Assembly: GCA_949879025.1 (NCBI GenBank)
Contig: CATLBO010000014.1
Span: forward strand, 1-45,646
Direction: 5' to 3'
Source of the DNA: an uncultured Hungatella sp.
Lineage (GTDB): Bacteria > Bacillota > Clostridia > Lachnospirales > Lachnospiraceae
DNA: 45,646 bases
Shown: one piece after another, positions 24,627 to 33,770 of the stretch
Layout of the letters: each line of letters starts with the position of its first letter
How positions within the stretch are numbered: position 1 is the first letter of the stretch
The notes under the pieces: model-generated
The model's input: only the letters and a program-made list of their open reading frames with translations
The model's database searches: none
What the model was told of the DNA's origin: nothing
Made by a program: the position numbers and the translations under genes

Positions 24627-26771
24627 TCACATTCCCTGATAAAACACAGCCAAAAGATACCCCAAGGTAAGACACAGCCCGATGCAGAACAGAATAAGCC
24701 CAAAAGAAAAACTCTGTTCCACCAGCACTCCTATGTGTTTCATCTGTTTTTCTCTCTCAATAAAGTGATGAACCGCAGAAATCCTTACCTGGCCCTCTTT
24801 CCCCTTTCCAGAAACTTTCTCCCATAAAAGCATGAGCCCGTCTGCCATGCCGCCCAATACATGAGCCATCCAGTTTCCTTCCAAATGGGCCTTTGGTTCT
24901 GGCAGCTGTCTGCATACTGTCTTCCGCATAAGTACAACCAGGCCGTCTGTCATGTGATCCATGGCCCTGCATGCAACGGATGCGGCTGCCATAAAAACTT
25001 TCAAAGGCACGGAAATCACATATCTGTCCAGAACCCCGAACACGGCACCACAGATCCCCGGCAATGCCACCTGCAGCACCGGACGGTACACCAGGTTTTC
25101 CAGATCGAGCCAAGATGGCCAGAGATTTACATAACACCTTCCTCCGTTTTTTTCTGTCCCGGTTTCCGGCTTCATCAAAAGCTTCCGGATCACTGCCCCA
25201 TACAGCACCGCTCCGATACCAATAGAAATCAGCCCGCCTTTCAGATTTGTCAGAGAAAAGAACGCAATCGCATGGGCATGGCCCGTTCCATGGAAAAATT
25301 CCTGTCCCAAATCTGCAATTTTGTCCATGGTCAGATGCGGCGCAGCCCCAAGCACAGGAAGCAGTGCAGCTGCTCCCACCAGGACAAGTCTGCTTAACGG
25401 TTTCATATAATGAGAAGACATTTCGTCAAACTCCGCCTGCCTGACAGGATGCTTATCCACAAAAAGAGCCACAAACAGTTTTACCATATATGCAACCGTC
25501 ATACCTCCGGTAAACAAAAATACCCACTCAGCCGTCTTCCACACTGCCGGGTTTGTAAGCATCGGCAGCAGAACAGCCGGAACGCCTTCTCCAATCTCTG
25601 CGGCCTTGGCCCCTGCCAAGGCTCCCTCCTCCAGTAAATGAGCATATTCCACAATACTCTCATGGAGCAGCGTCTTGCTTACATATCCATTCCACAGAGG
25701 AATGCCGCCGATTCCCAGAGCTCCCATTAAAAAGCAGAAACACAGGGCCGGTTTTCCATGGCCGAACCCTCTGATATCATTTAACTCCAGCTGATGCAGA
25801 TTCATAAACACTGCACCAGCACATAAAAACAGCACCAGTTTAATCAGAGAATGGTTCACCATATGCAGGAATGCCCCCCGCACTGCCAAAAGGTTTCCCT
25901 CCCCTGCCCAGGAAAGCAGGCAGGACATGCCTATTCCTGTCATAATAAAACCGATCTGAGACACGGAAGAGCAGGCCAGAGTCCTTTTCAAATTAACGGA
26001 AAACACCGCCAAAAGAGCTCCCAAAAACATGGTAACCAAGCCAAGCCCTGTAATCAAGAGTCCCCATCCGCCGTCATTTCCAAACATTACACATGATACC
26101 AGGATTACTCCAAATACACCAGCCTTAGTCAGAATTCCTGACAAAAGGGCACTGGCCGGAGCCGGAGCCACTGGGTGTGCCTTAGGCAGCCAGATGTGAA
26201 GGGGAAAGCAACCTGCCTTTGCCCCAAATCCGAAAAGCATAAGTCCCCCCGCCGTATAAAGCTGCACCTTTGGCGACGCAAATCCTCCTGCCCAATGAAC
26301 AGCCTGCCCATTGTCAAAAGTCTCCTTCCCCTCTAAAACAGCCTTTGCCGCCGGTCCTATTTCATCCATGTTCAGGGTTCCAAGAACATTCTGAAGCAGA
26401 AACAGCCCCATAAGCATTACCATGCCCCCCAGCACTGCCACTGCCAGATAAGTTTCCGCTGCCCGAAGACTATCTGCCTTCTCGTCAAATGCCACCCACA
26501 CATAGGAGGTAAAAGACATAATTTCAAAAAAGATAAATGTAGTATACAGATCCGCTGACAGAAATACACCTACTGTAGCCAGAAAAGTGGCCCAGAAAAA
26601 CACATAATATCTGGCTTTATTTTTGTAATGGGCCATGTATTCTCTGGAAAATGCCCCGGCAACGCCCCACATCAAAACCGCAATCAATGTGTACACCAGC
26701 CGGAATCCATCCATTTTCAGATGCATTCCCATGCCGCAGATACCAGGAATCAAAATCTCCATTCCATCCAT
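24627..26771 (-). CDS. Large NuoL/HyfB-type proton-conducting subunit
   Basis: 714 residues, the last gene of the antiporter operon. An antiporter-like core of about fourteen helices (residues 1-480) keeps the TM5 Glu (FIFFEIMSFTSYVW) and the discontinuous-helix region PLHIWLPKAHPVAPAPASAL with SGILTKAG Lys, as in complex I NuoL/M/N and MrpA/D. A further ~230 residues contain a few hydrophobic segments and an amphipathic part (DRYVISVPLKVFMAAASV, LVVLMRKTVCRQLPEPKAH) ending in one membrane helix. It lacks the MrpA C-terminal domain, which is a separate gene at 32723. It overlaps the upstream gene by one base (TAATG). It should move H+ or Na+; direction is unknown. Confidence 0.85.
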   Translation of the reverse strand: MDGMEILIPGICGMGMHLKMDGFRLVYTLIAVLMWGVAGAFSREYMAHYKNKARYYVFFWATFLATVGVFLSADLYTTFIFFEIMSFTSYVWVAFDEKADSLRAAETYLAVAVLGGMVMLMGLFLLQNVLGTLNMDEIGPAAKAVLEGKETFDNGQAVHWAGGFASPKVQLYTAGGLMLFGFGAKAGCFPLHIWLPKAHPVAPAPASALLSGILTKAGVFGVILVSCVMFGNDGGWGLLITGLGLVTMFLGALLAVFSVNLKRTLACSSVSQIGFIMTGIGMSCLLSWAGEGNLLAVRGAFLHMVNHSLIKLVLFLCAGAVFMNLHQLELNDIRGFGHGKPALCFCFLMGALGIGGIPLWNGYVSKTLLHESIVEYAHLLEEGALAGAKAAEIGEGVPAVLLPMLTNPAVWKTAEWVFLFTGGMTVAYMVKLFVALFVDKHPVRQAEFDEMSSHYMKPLSRLVLVGAAALLPVLGAAPHLTMDKIADLGQEFFHGTGHAHAIAFFSLTNLKGGLISIGIGAVLYGAVIRKLLMKPETGTEKNGGRCYVNLWPSWLDLENLVYRPVLQVALPGICGAVFGVLDRYVISVPLKVFMAAASVACRAMDHMTDGLVVLMRKTVCRQLPEPKAHLEGNWMAHVLGGMADGLMLLWEKVSGKGKEGQVRISAVHHFIEREKQMKHIGVLVEQSFSFGLILFCIGLCLTLGYLLAVFYQGM

Positions 26772-28339
26772 TATCCCACCTCACCTCCAATCCTCATCAG
26801 GAGTTCCATCAAAGGAGCCGAATGCATGCCGATAACCAGTATAACCACCGTAAATACCATAAGGGGTACAAGCATTTTCCAAGTGGGGTCCGTCACTTCC
26901 GTATGGTTTTCTTCCTCTTTCACAGCCTTTTCCATTTCGGACCCAGCCTTGTCTGCTTTTGGAAAATAAGCCCTTACTAACACTGTCATCATATAAATCC
27001 CAGTCATCAGTGCCGAGAACAAAATCACCGCCACCCCCACGTAAGGAAGCCATTGTCCCACAAAGCCGGCAGAACCTGCCCAATTCCCTGCATCTTTATA
27101 CTCAAATGCTGCCTGGGCCAGATTCCATTTGCTGATAAATCCTGCAAACAGCGGTATTCCCATTAAAGACAGGCTGGCCACTGTCAGGCATCCGAAGGTT
27201 ATAGGCATTTTCCGGCCCATGCCGTCCAATTGATAAATATATGTCTTTCCCGACTTATGCATCACTGCGCCGGCACAAAAGAATGCGCTGATTTTCATAA
27301 ACGCATGGGCAACCATATGGCTCAAAGCCGCCGCCAGCCCAAAAGGACTCATAAGAGTTGCCCCAAACAGAATATAGGACAAATTACTTACGGTAGAATA
27401 AGCCAGACGCCGTTTCCAGTGAACCTCTTTCACAGCCATGGTAGACCCGAACGCAATAGTCACAAGGGCTGCTGTCATGACTACCCACTGGGCCCAGCTG
27501 CCTTTTAAAAAGCCGATGCCAAAACTAAAGTATGTCAGCCGCAGAATAGCAAAAGCGCCGGACTTTACCACGGCCACAGCATGAAGCAGGGCCGTTACAG
27601 GGGTAGGTGCCACCGCTGCCTTTGGAAGCCAGCGGTAACAAGGAAATAGCGCCGCCTTCACGCCAAATCCGAAAAATGCCATTACATAAGCCAGCAGCAG
27701 CATGTCCCTGCTCTCCCCCGCCTGGGCCAAATCAAGCATTCCCCCTGCCACAAACTCTGAAGTTTCTATGGAGGAAAATCCCAGAACAAACACCAGGCCA
27801 ATAAACGCAAATGCTGCGCCGCCTATAGAATAATACAGATAGGCCCGGCTGGCACGCACCGCCTCTGGGGTAAGGGGAAACAGTACAAGAGGCAGAGTGA
27901 CAAACGTAAGCATCTCATAAAACAAGTACAAAGTTACCAGGGTTCCCGCCAGGGCAATGCCCATAGTAACCCCATAGGTCATAAGGTAGAAGGCAAAAAA
28001 AGTATTTCTCCGCTCCTCATGCTCCATGTATTCAAAAGCATACAGCGTAGCCAGCGGCCACAAAAACGCCACCAGGCCCGCAAAAACAGCTCCCATCCGG
28101 TCCAGCTTAAACATTACCGTCAAAGAGGAATACAATTTAAACACCACCAGCCGGCGTTCTCCGTCAATTCCTCCGGCCAGAATCGCCGCCACAATAAGGC
28201 TGTTAAGAAGCACCAGTCCTGCTGCCAGAAACCCTCGGTTCCGGCTCCAGCGTATTTCTCCCCCTGAACGGTGAAACAGCATGGCCAGACCGCCGATTAT
28301 TGGAAGGAGCACCGGCACAGCCAGTATTATATCGCTCAT
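26771..28339 (-). CDS. NuoM/MrpD-type antiporter subunit (second)
   Basis: 522 residues with about fourteen helices. The TM5 Glu is in LFYEMLTFVTLPL, and the Lys-bearing helices are in CYRWLPKAAVAPTPVTALL and AVVKSGAFA. A hydrophilic insert near residue 470 (EKAVKEEENHTEV) precedes the last helix. I chose the ATG at 28337-28339 because GGAGG is 7 bp upstream; two codons earlier another ATG is too close to that site. One of four homologous large subunits in the operon, probably each with its own ion path. Confidence 0.85.
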   Translation of the reverse strand: MSDIILAVPVLLPIIGGLAMLFHRSGGEIRWSRNRGFLAAGLVLLNSLIVAAILAGGIDGERRLVVFKLYSSLTVMFKLDRMGAVFAGLVAFLWPLATLYAFEYMEHEERRNTFFAFYLMTYGVTMGIALAGTLVTLYLFYEMLTFVTLPLVLFPLTPEAVRASRAYLYYSIGGAAFAFIGLVFVLGFSSIETSEFVAGGMLDLAQAGESRDMLLLAYVMAFFGFGVKAALFPCYRWLPKAAVAPTPVTALLHAVAVVKSGAFAILRLTYFSFGIGFLKGSWAQWVVMTAALVTIAFGSTMAVKEVHWKRRLAYSTVSNLSYILFGATLMSPFGLAAALSHMVAHAFMKISAFFCAGAVMHKSGKTYIYQLDGMGRKMPITFGCLTVASLSLMGIPLFAGFISKWNLAQAAFEYKDAGNWAGSAGFVGQWLPYVGVAVILFSALMTGIYMMTVLVRAYFPKADKAGSEMEKAVKEEENHTEVTDPTWKMLVPLMVFTVVILVIGMHSAPLMELLMRIGGEVG

Positions 28340-28352
28340 ATTCATCCCTCCG

Positions 28353-29846
28353 TCAAAGCACAATCGCTGCAATCGATTCAATCATGGACACAAGGCTTTG
28401 GGGGAAACAGCCAAACAAAAGCGCAGCTCCTGCCAGAACCCCAATAGGGCCAAGCATCCATAAGGACGGTTCCTTTCCTGCCAGTTTCCGTTTTTCAATC
28501 TCCTCGTTTTTAAAATCATGTCCCGGGAAAAATCCCTGTATTGTCAGAGGAAGCAGGTACCCTGCCGTCAAAAGCGCACTGACCAGCAGCACTGCCGGCC
28601 CTGCCCAGGACCAGATTCCCGTGCCGGAGGACAACGCTCCAGAAGCCAGATACCATTTGCTGACAAAACCGGAAAACGGCGGAATGCCGATCAGTGCAAG
28701 AGATGCCGCCGTATAGCACCCAAGGGTTAACGGCATTACACGCCCCAGCCCCCGCATTTGCTCCACCCGGGTCCAGCCTGTGGTTACAATAATTGCTCCT
28801 GCAGCCAAAAACAAGGTATGCTTAATAACAGAATGGAACACTACATGGCTTAAAGCGCCTACAAACCCGACAGGGCTTAAAAGGCTCAGCCCGAACATCA
28901 CATAGCTGACCTGGCTCACTGTGGAATAAGCCAGACGCTTCTTCAGCACCGGCTCCCTGTAGGCCAGCATAGACCCCATAAATACGGTCATAAGCGCCAA
29001 AAGTATCCAGACATTCTGCACCCAGGTTCCCCGCAGCCTGTCAGGCCCTATAATAAAGTAAACCACCCGGATAACCGCCAGGACGCCTGCCTTGGTAATA
29101 AGTCCGGAAAGCACTGCACTGGCGCAGGCAGGTGCCACCGGATGGGCTGTAGGAAGCCATCCATGGAGAGGGAACATGCCTGCTTTGGCTCCGAATCCCA
29201 CAATCATGCATAATGCGGAAGCCAGCAAAAGCCCCTCTTTCCCGGCGATCATACCATCAGTTAAAACGCCTCCTGCCGTAAAGGCAAGGCTGTCCGCTGT
29301 TCCTGCCAGAAAGAAAATCCCAAACAGCGCTAAAAATGCGCCTGCCACTGAATAAAACAGATATTTCAGTCCTGCCATAACCGCTGCCTTGCTGCGCTCA
29401 TGAAGTACCAGAGGCAGGGACGTAAGAGTCATCAGTTCAAAAAACACATACATGGTAATCAGGTTGGCAGAGAAATTCAGTCCCATAAGAACGCCGACTA
29501 CAATAAGGTAATATCCAAAAAACCGATGCTCTTCCTCCTCATGGGACATATATGCCACAGAGTAAATTCCCACCAGCAGCCATACTGCTGCTGTCAAAGC
29601 AGCAAACAGCCGGCTGATATCATCCACATGAAAACTGACATCCATCTGCTTAGTCAGTCTCCACACCAAAAGACCCCCTCCTGATGTCAAAGCCCATGCA
29701 GTCAGCCCGGCCTCAAGCGCAAGGACTGCCAGCGAAACCCCTATCAGGCTTTTCCGGTCCTTCCGGAACACCTTTCCTGCCAGTACCACAATGCCTGCCA
29801 AAATAGGGCAGACCACCGGAAGCAGTAAAATCATATTTCCCTCCAT
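28353..29846 (-). CDS. NuoM/MrpD-type antiporter subunit (third)
   Basis: 497 residues, fourteen predicted helices. Key parts: VFFELMTLTSLPLVLHE with the TM5 Glu, FPLHGWLPTAHPVAPACASA and SGLITKAGVLAVIRV with the Lys, and SHVVFHSVIKHTLFLAAG. The ATG used has AGAGG 8 bp upstream; the ATG four codons later has GGAGGG at 4 bp and is an alternative. It lies 15 bp after the fourth antiporter gene at 29862. Confidence 0.87.
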   Translation of the reverse strand: MEGNMILLLPVVCPILAGIVVLAGKVFRKDRKSLIGVSLAVLALEAGLTAWALTSGGGLLVWRLTKQMDVSFHVDDISRLFAALTAAVWLLVGIYSVAYMSHEEEEHRFFGYYLIVVGVLMGLNFSANLITMYVFFELMTLTSLPLVLHERSKAAVMAGLKYLFYSVAGAFLALFGIFFLAGTADSLAFTAGGVLTDGMIAGKEGLLLASALCMIVGFGAKAGMFPLHGWLPTAHPVAPACASAVLSGLITKAGVLAVIRVVYFIIGPDRLRGTWVQNVWILLALMTVFMGSMLAYREPVLKKRLAYSTVSQVSYVMFGLSLLSPVGFVGALSHVVFHSVIKHTLFLAAGAIIVTTGWTRVEQMRGLGRVMPLTLGCYTAASLALIGIPPFSGFVSKWYLASGALSSGTGIWSWAGPAVLLVSALLTAGYLLPLTIQGFFPGHDFKNEEIEKRKLAGKEPSLWMLGPIGVLAGAALLFGCFPQSLVSMIESIAAIVL

Positions 29847-29861
29847 AATCTTTACCTCTTT

Positions 29862-31364
29862 CTACTCGAACATAGCAAGTCCGTCTGTAATGGCCTGGAC
29901 AATGGGCTGAGAAGCCATGCCCAATACCAGGTTCAGCCCAATAAAACAAACAATGGCAAATTTAAGTCCCCGGCTGCTTTTCTTCACCGGATTAGGCGGA
30001 AGCGGCTTATCCCCCTCCCTCCGCCTGGAATACAGCGTAATTACCAACCTTAAAAAGTAAATGGCATTTAACGTGGTGCTGACTGCCAGCACAAACAAGG
30101 TAGGCAGCATTTTACTGGGGCTGTCAAAGGCTGACGTGGCAAACAAAAGTTTTGAAATAAAGCCTGACAGCATGGGAAATCCTACCATGGATAAAGCCCC
30201 TATGGCAAATCCGATGCCTGCCAAAGGGTTTCTGTAGGCTGCGCCCCGCAGGCTGACAAAATCCTTCCTGTCACCTGACACTTCATAAAGTCCCACGGCG
30301 CTGATAAACAAAAGCGCTTTCGTGGCTGAGTGGGAAAAAATATGAAACACGGCTGCCACCATTCCCGCCGTGGTCCCCAGGCCGATGCCCATATAGATAT
30401 AGCCAATCTGAGCCACTGAAGAATAGGCAATCATCCTTCTGGTATCCGTCTCCTGTATGGCATGGACAGAGCCCATAACCATTCCCGCTACCCCGAACAG
30501 GTACAAAACGTTGATCATCTGGGCTCCTACCAGGTTCTCATACCCAATTACCCGGTAAAAAATCTTTATCAGCAGGAAAATGTATCCTTTTGACACCAAG
30601 CCTGACAGTACTGCGCTTCCTGTAGGGGTTGCATACCCGTAAGTGTCCGGAATCCAGTAATGAAAGGGATACAGGCCACTTTTAATCGCAAGGCCTACGC
30701 TGACAACTGCCATGATCACCAGAAGAGGAAGCCTGTAACTTCCTGAATCCACCAAAAGCTCCACGGACTCTTTAGCCGGACTCATAAGCAGATGCCCTGT
30801 AACGTCATACAGTAGGCTTAATCCAATAAGAAACAAGCCTGACCCCAGCTGGCTCATAATCATATAGCGGATAGCTGCTGACATGCTCCGCCCCTTCTGA
30901 CGGATCATAATCAAACCGCACCCTGCAATGGTGTTAATCTCCACAAACACATAGGCAGTAAATAAGTCATTGGTATATACCAATGCCAAAAGGGAACTTA
31001 ACATCAAATCTATCATAATATAAAACAGGTTTAACTTACTATCCTCCACATCCTCCGCCGTGTGAGTCATTCCTCCTGCCACAGACAGGAACATGACCAC
31101 GCCGAAGAGAACCGCTGTCACGCCTTCCAGCACTCCGGCACGGATCTCATTTCCCCACGGAGCCGGAAAATGGCCCATCATATACGTATAGCTCTCCCCT
31201 GTCTTAAGGCAGAAAGCAAGAGTCCCCGCAGACAGCGCCGTAGTCACCACGATCATGGCCAGACTTAAATTCCTGGCTTTCTTTCCGCTTAAAACTGATG
31301 ATACAATACCGGAAAACATGGCGAGGATAATGGAGAAAAACGGAAAATTCTGCACAAAGCTCAT
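29862..31364 (-). CDS. mnhD: MrpD/MbhH-type antiporter subunit
   Basis: 500 residues. It has the TM5 Glu in AYVFVEINTIAGCG, FHYWIPDTYGYATPTGSAVL and SGLVSKGYIF with the Lys, and SHSATKALLFISA. Directly following the MnhC-like gene with a 4-bp overlap is the position of MrpD/MbhH in Mrp and Mbh operons. The DTYG reading in place of KAHPVAP is a recognised MrpD-like variation. Membrane ion-translocating subunit. Confidence 0.87.
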   Translation of the reverse strand: MSFVQNFPFFSIILAMFSGIVSSVLSGKKARNLSLAMIVVTTALSAGTLAFCLKTGESYTYMMGHFPAPWGNEIRAGVLEGVTAVLFGVVMFLSVAGGMTHTAEDVEDSKLNLFYIMIDLMLSSLLALVYTNDLFTAYVFVEINTIAGCGLIMIRQKGRSMSAAIRYMIMSQLGSGLFLIGLSLLYDVTGHLLMSPAKESVELLVDSGSYRLPLLVIMAVVSVGLAIKSGLYPFHYWIPDTYGYATPTGSAVLSGLVSKGYIFLLIKIFYRVIGYENLVGAQMINVLYLFGVAGMVMGSVHAIQETDTRRMIAYSSVAQIGYIYMGIGLGTTAGMVAAVFHIFSHSATKALLFISAVGLYEVSGDRKDFVSLRGAAYRNPLAGIGFAIGALSMVGFPMLSGFISKLLFATSAFDSPSKMLPTLFVLAVSTTLNAIYFLRLVITLYSRRREGDKPLPPNPVKKSSRGLKFAIVCFIGLNLVLGMASQPIVQAITDGLAMFE

Positions 31365-31747
31365 ATCTGTTCCTCCTCCTTGGCCAAAATCAGAATCTCA
31401 TCCAAATCCAGAGAATGATACCTTTCATACAGGCGGATGGTCAAAGCCAGCATCAGCGCCGTGGTACTTACAGACACCACAATGCCGGTAAGCACCAGGC
31501 CGCTGGGAACCGGATTAATGTAGGCGGATACATCCTGAATCCCATCCACCACAATGGGCACGGCACGCCCTGTAATATAGCCTTTTGACGCCAGAAACAG
31601 ATAGGTAGCCGTATCCATGATATTCATTCCCATAATTTTCTTAATCAGGTTCCGGTGCAGCAAAAGTATGGTAAATCCTATGCCGAACAAGACAATGGAC
31701 ACCGTTTCTTCAATATTCAATAAAAGGTGTTCTACCAGACTTACATC
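31361..31747 (-). CDS. mnhC: MnhC/NuoK-like subunit
   Basis: 128 residues, three membrane helices (VSIVLFGIGFTILLLHRNLI, the MNIMDTATYLFLASKGY region, SGLVLTGIVVSVSTTALMLA). The TGIVVSVSTTALMLAL helix is a strong MrpC/NuoK signature. The start at 31747 lies just after the upstream stop codon with AAAGGGGG ahead; a longer in-frame reading would overlap the upstream gene by 49 bp and is less likely. It should connect the antiporter subunits in the membrane plane. Confidence 0.88.
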   Translation of the reverse strand, partial: DVSLVEHLLLNIEETVSIVLFGIGFTILLLHRNLIKKIMGMNIMDTATYLFLASKGYITGRAVPIVVDGIQDVSAYINPVPSGLVLTGIVVSVSTTALMLALTIRLYERYHSLDLDEILILAKEEEQI

Positions 31748-31755
31748 CATGGCAA

Positions 31756-32742
31756 TCACATGCCCCCTTTCCTGAACAGGGTATAAAATGCATACATGGT
31801 GCACGCCACCACCAGGCCCACACAGATATTAAGAGGCAGTATAAGGCCGCTGCTTAAGATTGCCCCCGGAGTTCCCAGAGGGATTCCGCTTTCCAGATGG
31901 TTGGCCCCTGTAAAGAAGGAATAGCTTTTTGCCAGGCAATAAAATGTTAAAGCACATAATGTAATCCGCTTATACAGCTTTTCTGTAAACATCTTCCCCA
32001 TCTTCCCATAACCAAACGCATTTAAGTATAAGATCAAGCCGGAACCCAGAACTGCGCCTCCGGAAAATCCGCCTCCTGGCGACAGATGGCCATTAAGCAC
32101 TATATAGACTCCAAATATCATAATAATTGGAACCAGCACGCAGGCGCACTTCTGAAGAATAATATCATTTTTCGGTTCAAAATGCCTGTCATCGCTTTCT
32201 GCTATCATTTTTCTGATGCTCTCATTTTTACTGTCCCCATCCAGCCGCAAAAGTACCAGCACACAGCAGGAGCCTATAAACAGTACACAGGACTCGCCGA
32301 ACGTATCAAACGCACGATAATCCAGAATCATGCCTGTAACAATATTCACTGCTCCTGTTTCCTGAAGCCCCTTTTCAATATATCTTGCTGCAACCTCATT
32401 ATTGTCCGGGTTGCTGGCATTGCCCGTAATCGGCAGAGATGCAACTGTCCACAAAAGCACCATAATAATTCCCAGGCACAATACGACGGACATAACCTTA
32501 TAAAATCTCTGAAAATACCGGATTCCCCTGGCTCTCAGCACGGCCCTCCTGTCTTCGCCGTAAATTTTCGACAGCTCCTCCTTTACAGCTTTTTCATGAG
32601 CTGCGCTGTCATAAATATCCTCTCTGGGCGGGATGGCCTCATGGGCCTCCATGCCATGGTCTAAGGGATCTGTTTCCCCGTCCACCCAGCTTTTAAATTT
32701 CTTCCATCGGCTTGTTTCGTAATTATCCTTCTTCCTGCTCAC
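31756..32742 (-). CDS. mnhB: MbhE-MnhB fusion subunit
   Basis: 328 residues. Residues 1-80 are hydrophilic and charged with no recognised domain. Next come a membrane helix (VMSVVLCLGIIMVLLWTVA) and an MbhE-like hairpin (YRAFDTFGESCVLFIGSCCV), then an MnhB domain from about 190 with NGHLSPGGGFSGGAVLGSG, the family hallmark. In Pyrococcus Mbh and archaeal Mrp the MbhE and MbhF/MnhB parts are separate genes or part of MrpA; here they are one protein. It overlaps the upstream MbhD gene by 20 bp. Confidence 0.85.
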   Translation of the reverse strand: MSRKKDNYETSRWKKFKSWVDGETDPLDHGMEAHEAIPPREDIYDSAAHEKAVKEELSKIYGEDRRAVLRARGIRYFQRFYKVMSVVLCLGIIMVLLWTVASLPITGNASNPDNNEVAARYIEKGLQETGAVNIVTGMILDYRAFDTFGESCVLFIGSCCVLVLLRLDGDSKNESIRKMIAESDDRHFEPKNDIILQKCACVLVPIIMIFGVYIVLNGHLSPGGGFSGGAVLGSGLILYLNAFGYGKMGKMFTEKLYKRITLCALTFYCLAKSYSFFTGANHLESGIPLGTPGAILSSGLILPLNICVGLVVACTMYAFYTLFRKGGM

Positions 32743-32989
32743 TGCCCTCCTCCTTTCGGATTGCCCTGATTTTCTTTAATGTCAGGAAAAACAGAATACT
32801 GGTAACTCCAGCACCTACGGCCGCCTCGGTAATGGCCAGATCAGGAGACTGGAGAATCATCCAAATAATGCACATAATCAGACTGTAAGACATGAAAATG
32901 ATAATGGAAGTCAGCAGATCTTTCGTAAAAGCCACTGACATGGCACACACAATTAAACTAAACAAAAGAATGCACTCAAACAGCCTCAT
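32723..32989 (-). CDS. MbhD-like (MrpA C-terminal, DUF4040) subunit
   Basis: 88 residues, three membrane helices. SPDLAITEAAVGAGVTSILF is the DUF4040/MbhD signature that in Bacillus forms part of the MrpA C-terminus. As a free-standing gene it gives the operon its Mbh-like layout. It overlaps mnhG by 4 bp and the MbhE-MnhB fusion by 20 bp. Confidence 0.9.
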   Translation of the reverse strand: MRLFECILLFSLIVCAMSVAFTKDLLTSIIIFMSYSLIMCIIWMILQSPDLAITEAAVGAGVTSILFFLTLKKIRAIRKEEGSEQEEG

Positions 32990-33405
32990 CTGCCTTTTCC
33001 TCCTTGTTTCCGTTTCGCTTTCTTACCGGATGCCTGTACATCCGCCCTTTCCTCATCCGCCATATCTACTAAGATGCCATTGTTCTTTTCCAATATGGTA
33101 ATCTCCCCCAGCCTCTCGTCAGTCATTGCCTCAAGACGGCTGATCATATGCCCTGACACCGGAGATGCTATCCAGAAAAATATGATAACCATAGAAAGTT
33201 TCAAAGAATCCATGGAAATCCCCCGCATGATGATCAGGCCTAATATTACGAATAAAATTCCCAGAGTATCTCCCAGTGCCGCCGCATGCATTCGGTTCAG
33301 GGCATGTTTAAACCGGTTTACTCCAAATACTGCTGACACCATAAACACCAGCCCCAGGACCATGCACCCTGCAGCAGCCGCAAAACGAATCCATGCACCT
33401 GTCAT
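32986..33405 (-). CDS. mnhG: MnhG subunit
   Basis: 139 residues, three membrane helices with the MnhG signature GVNRFKHALNRMHAAALGDTL followed by the FFWIASPVSGHMISR segment (motif cited by its ends). The C-terminal ~40 residues are a charged cytoplasmic tail longer than usual. It overlaps mnhF and the MbhD gene by 4 bp each. Confidence 0.92.
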   Translation of the reverse strand: MTGAWIRFAAAAGCMVLGLVFMVSAVFGVNRFKHALNRMHAAALGDTLGILFVILGLIIMRGISMDSLKLSMVIIFFWIASPVSGHMISRLEAMTDERLGEITILEKNNGILVDMADEERADVQASGKKAKRKQGGKGR

Positions 33406-33770
33406 ATCTGCGCCTCCTCTTCCTCCAAAGCTTCCTGCTTCTTTAGGTTATCCTCAATAGCCGTCAGATCAGCCTTCATGTGCTTTTTCTGCAGGTATAC
33501 GCCGGTATAAACCTTGCAAAGCACCACCACGCCCAGAAAGCTTATCATGGCATAGATCAGGCATACATCCACCAGATAATTTTCATCAAGCAGTACGGAA
33601 AAAATAGCAGTTATCATAATAACCATGGTTCCGATCATATTAACCGCAATGATTCGGTCGGAGATTCCCGGCCCTAGGATGGAACGGATAATGCTTAAGA
33701 TAATCAGCCCAGCCAGAATCACGATTACGGCTGTCATCAACACATCATAAGCTTGCTGTATTAGCTCCAT
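33402..33770 (-). CDS. mnhF: MnhF subunit
   Basis: 122 residues with three membrane helices. SILGPGISDRIIAVNMIGTM is the MrpF/MnhF signature. A charged tail follows the last helix. GGAGG precedes the start, which overlaps the mnhE stop by 10 bp. Confidence 0.92.
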   Translation of the reverse strand: MELIQQAYDVLMTAVIVILAGLIILSIIRSILGPGISDRIIAVNMIGTMVIMITAIFSVLLDENYLVDVCLIYAMISFLGVVVLCKVYTGVYLQKKHMKADLTAIEDNLKKQEALEEEEAQI

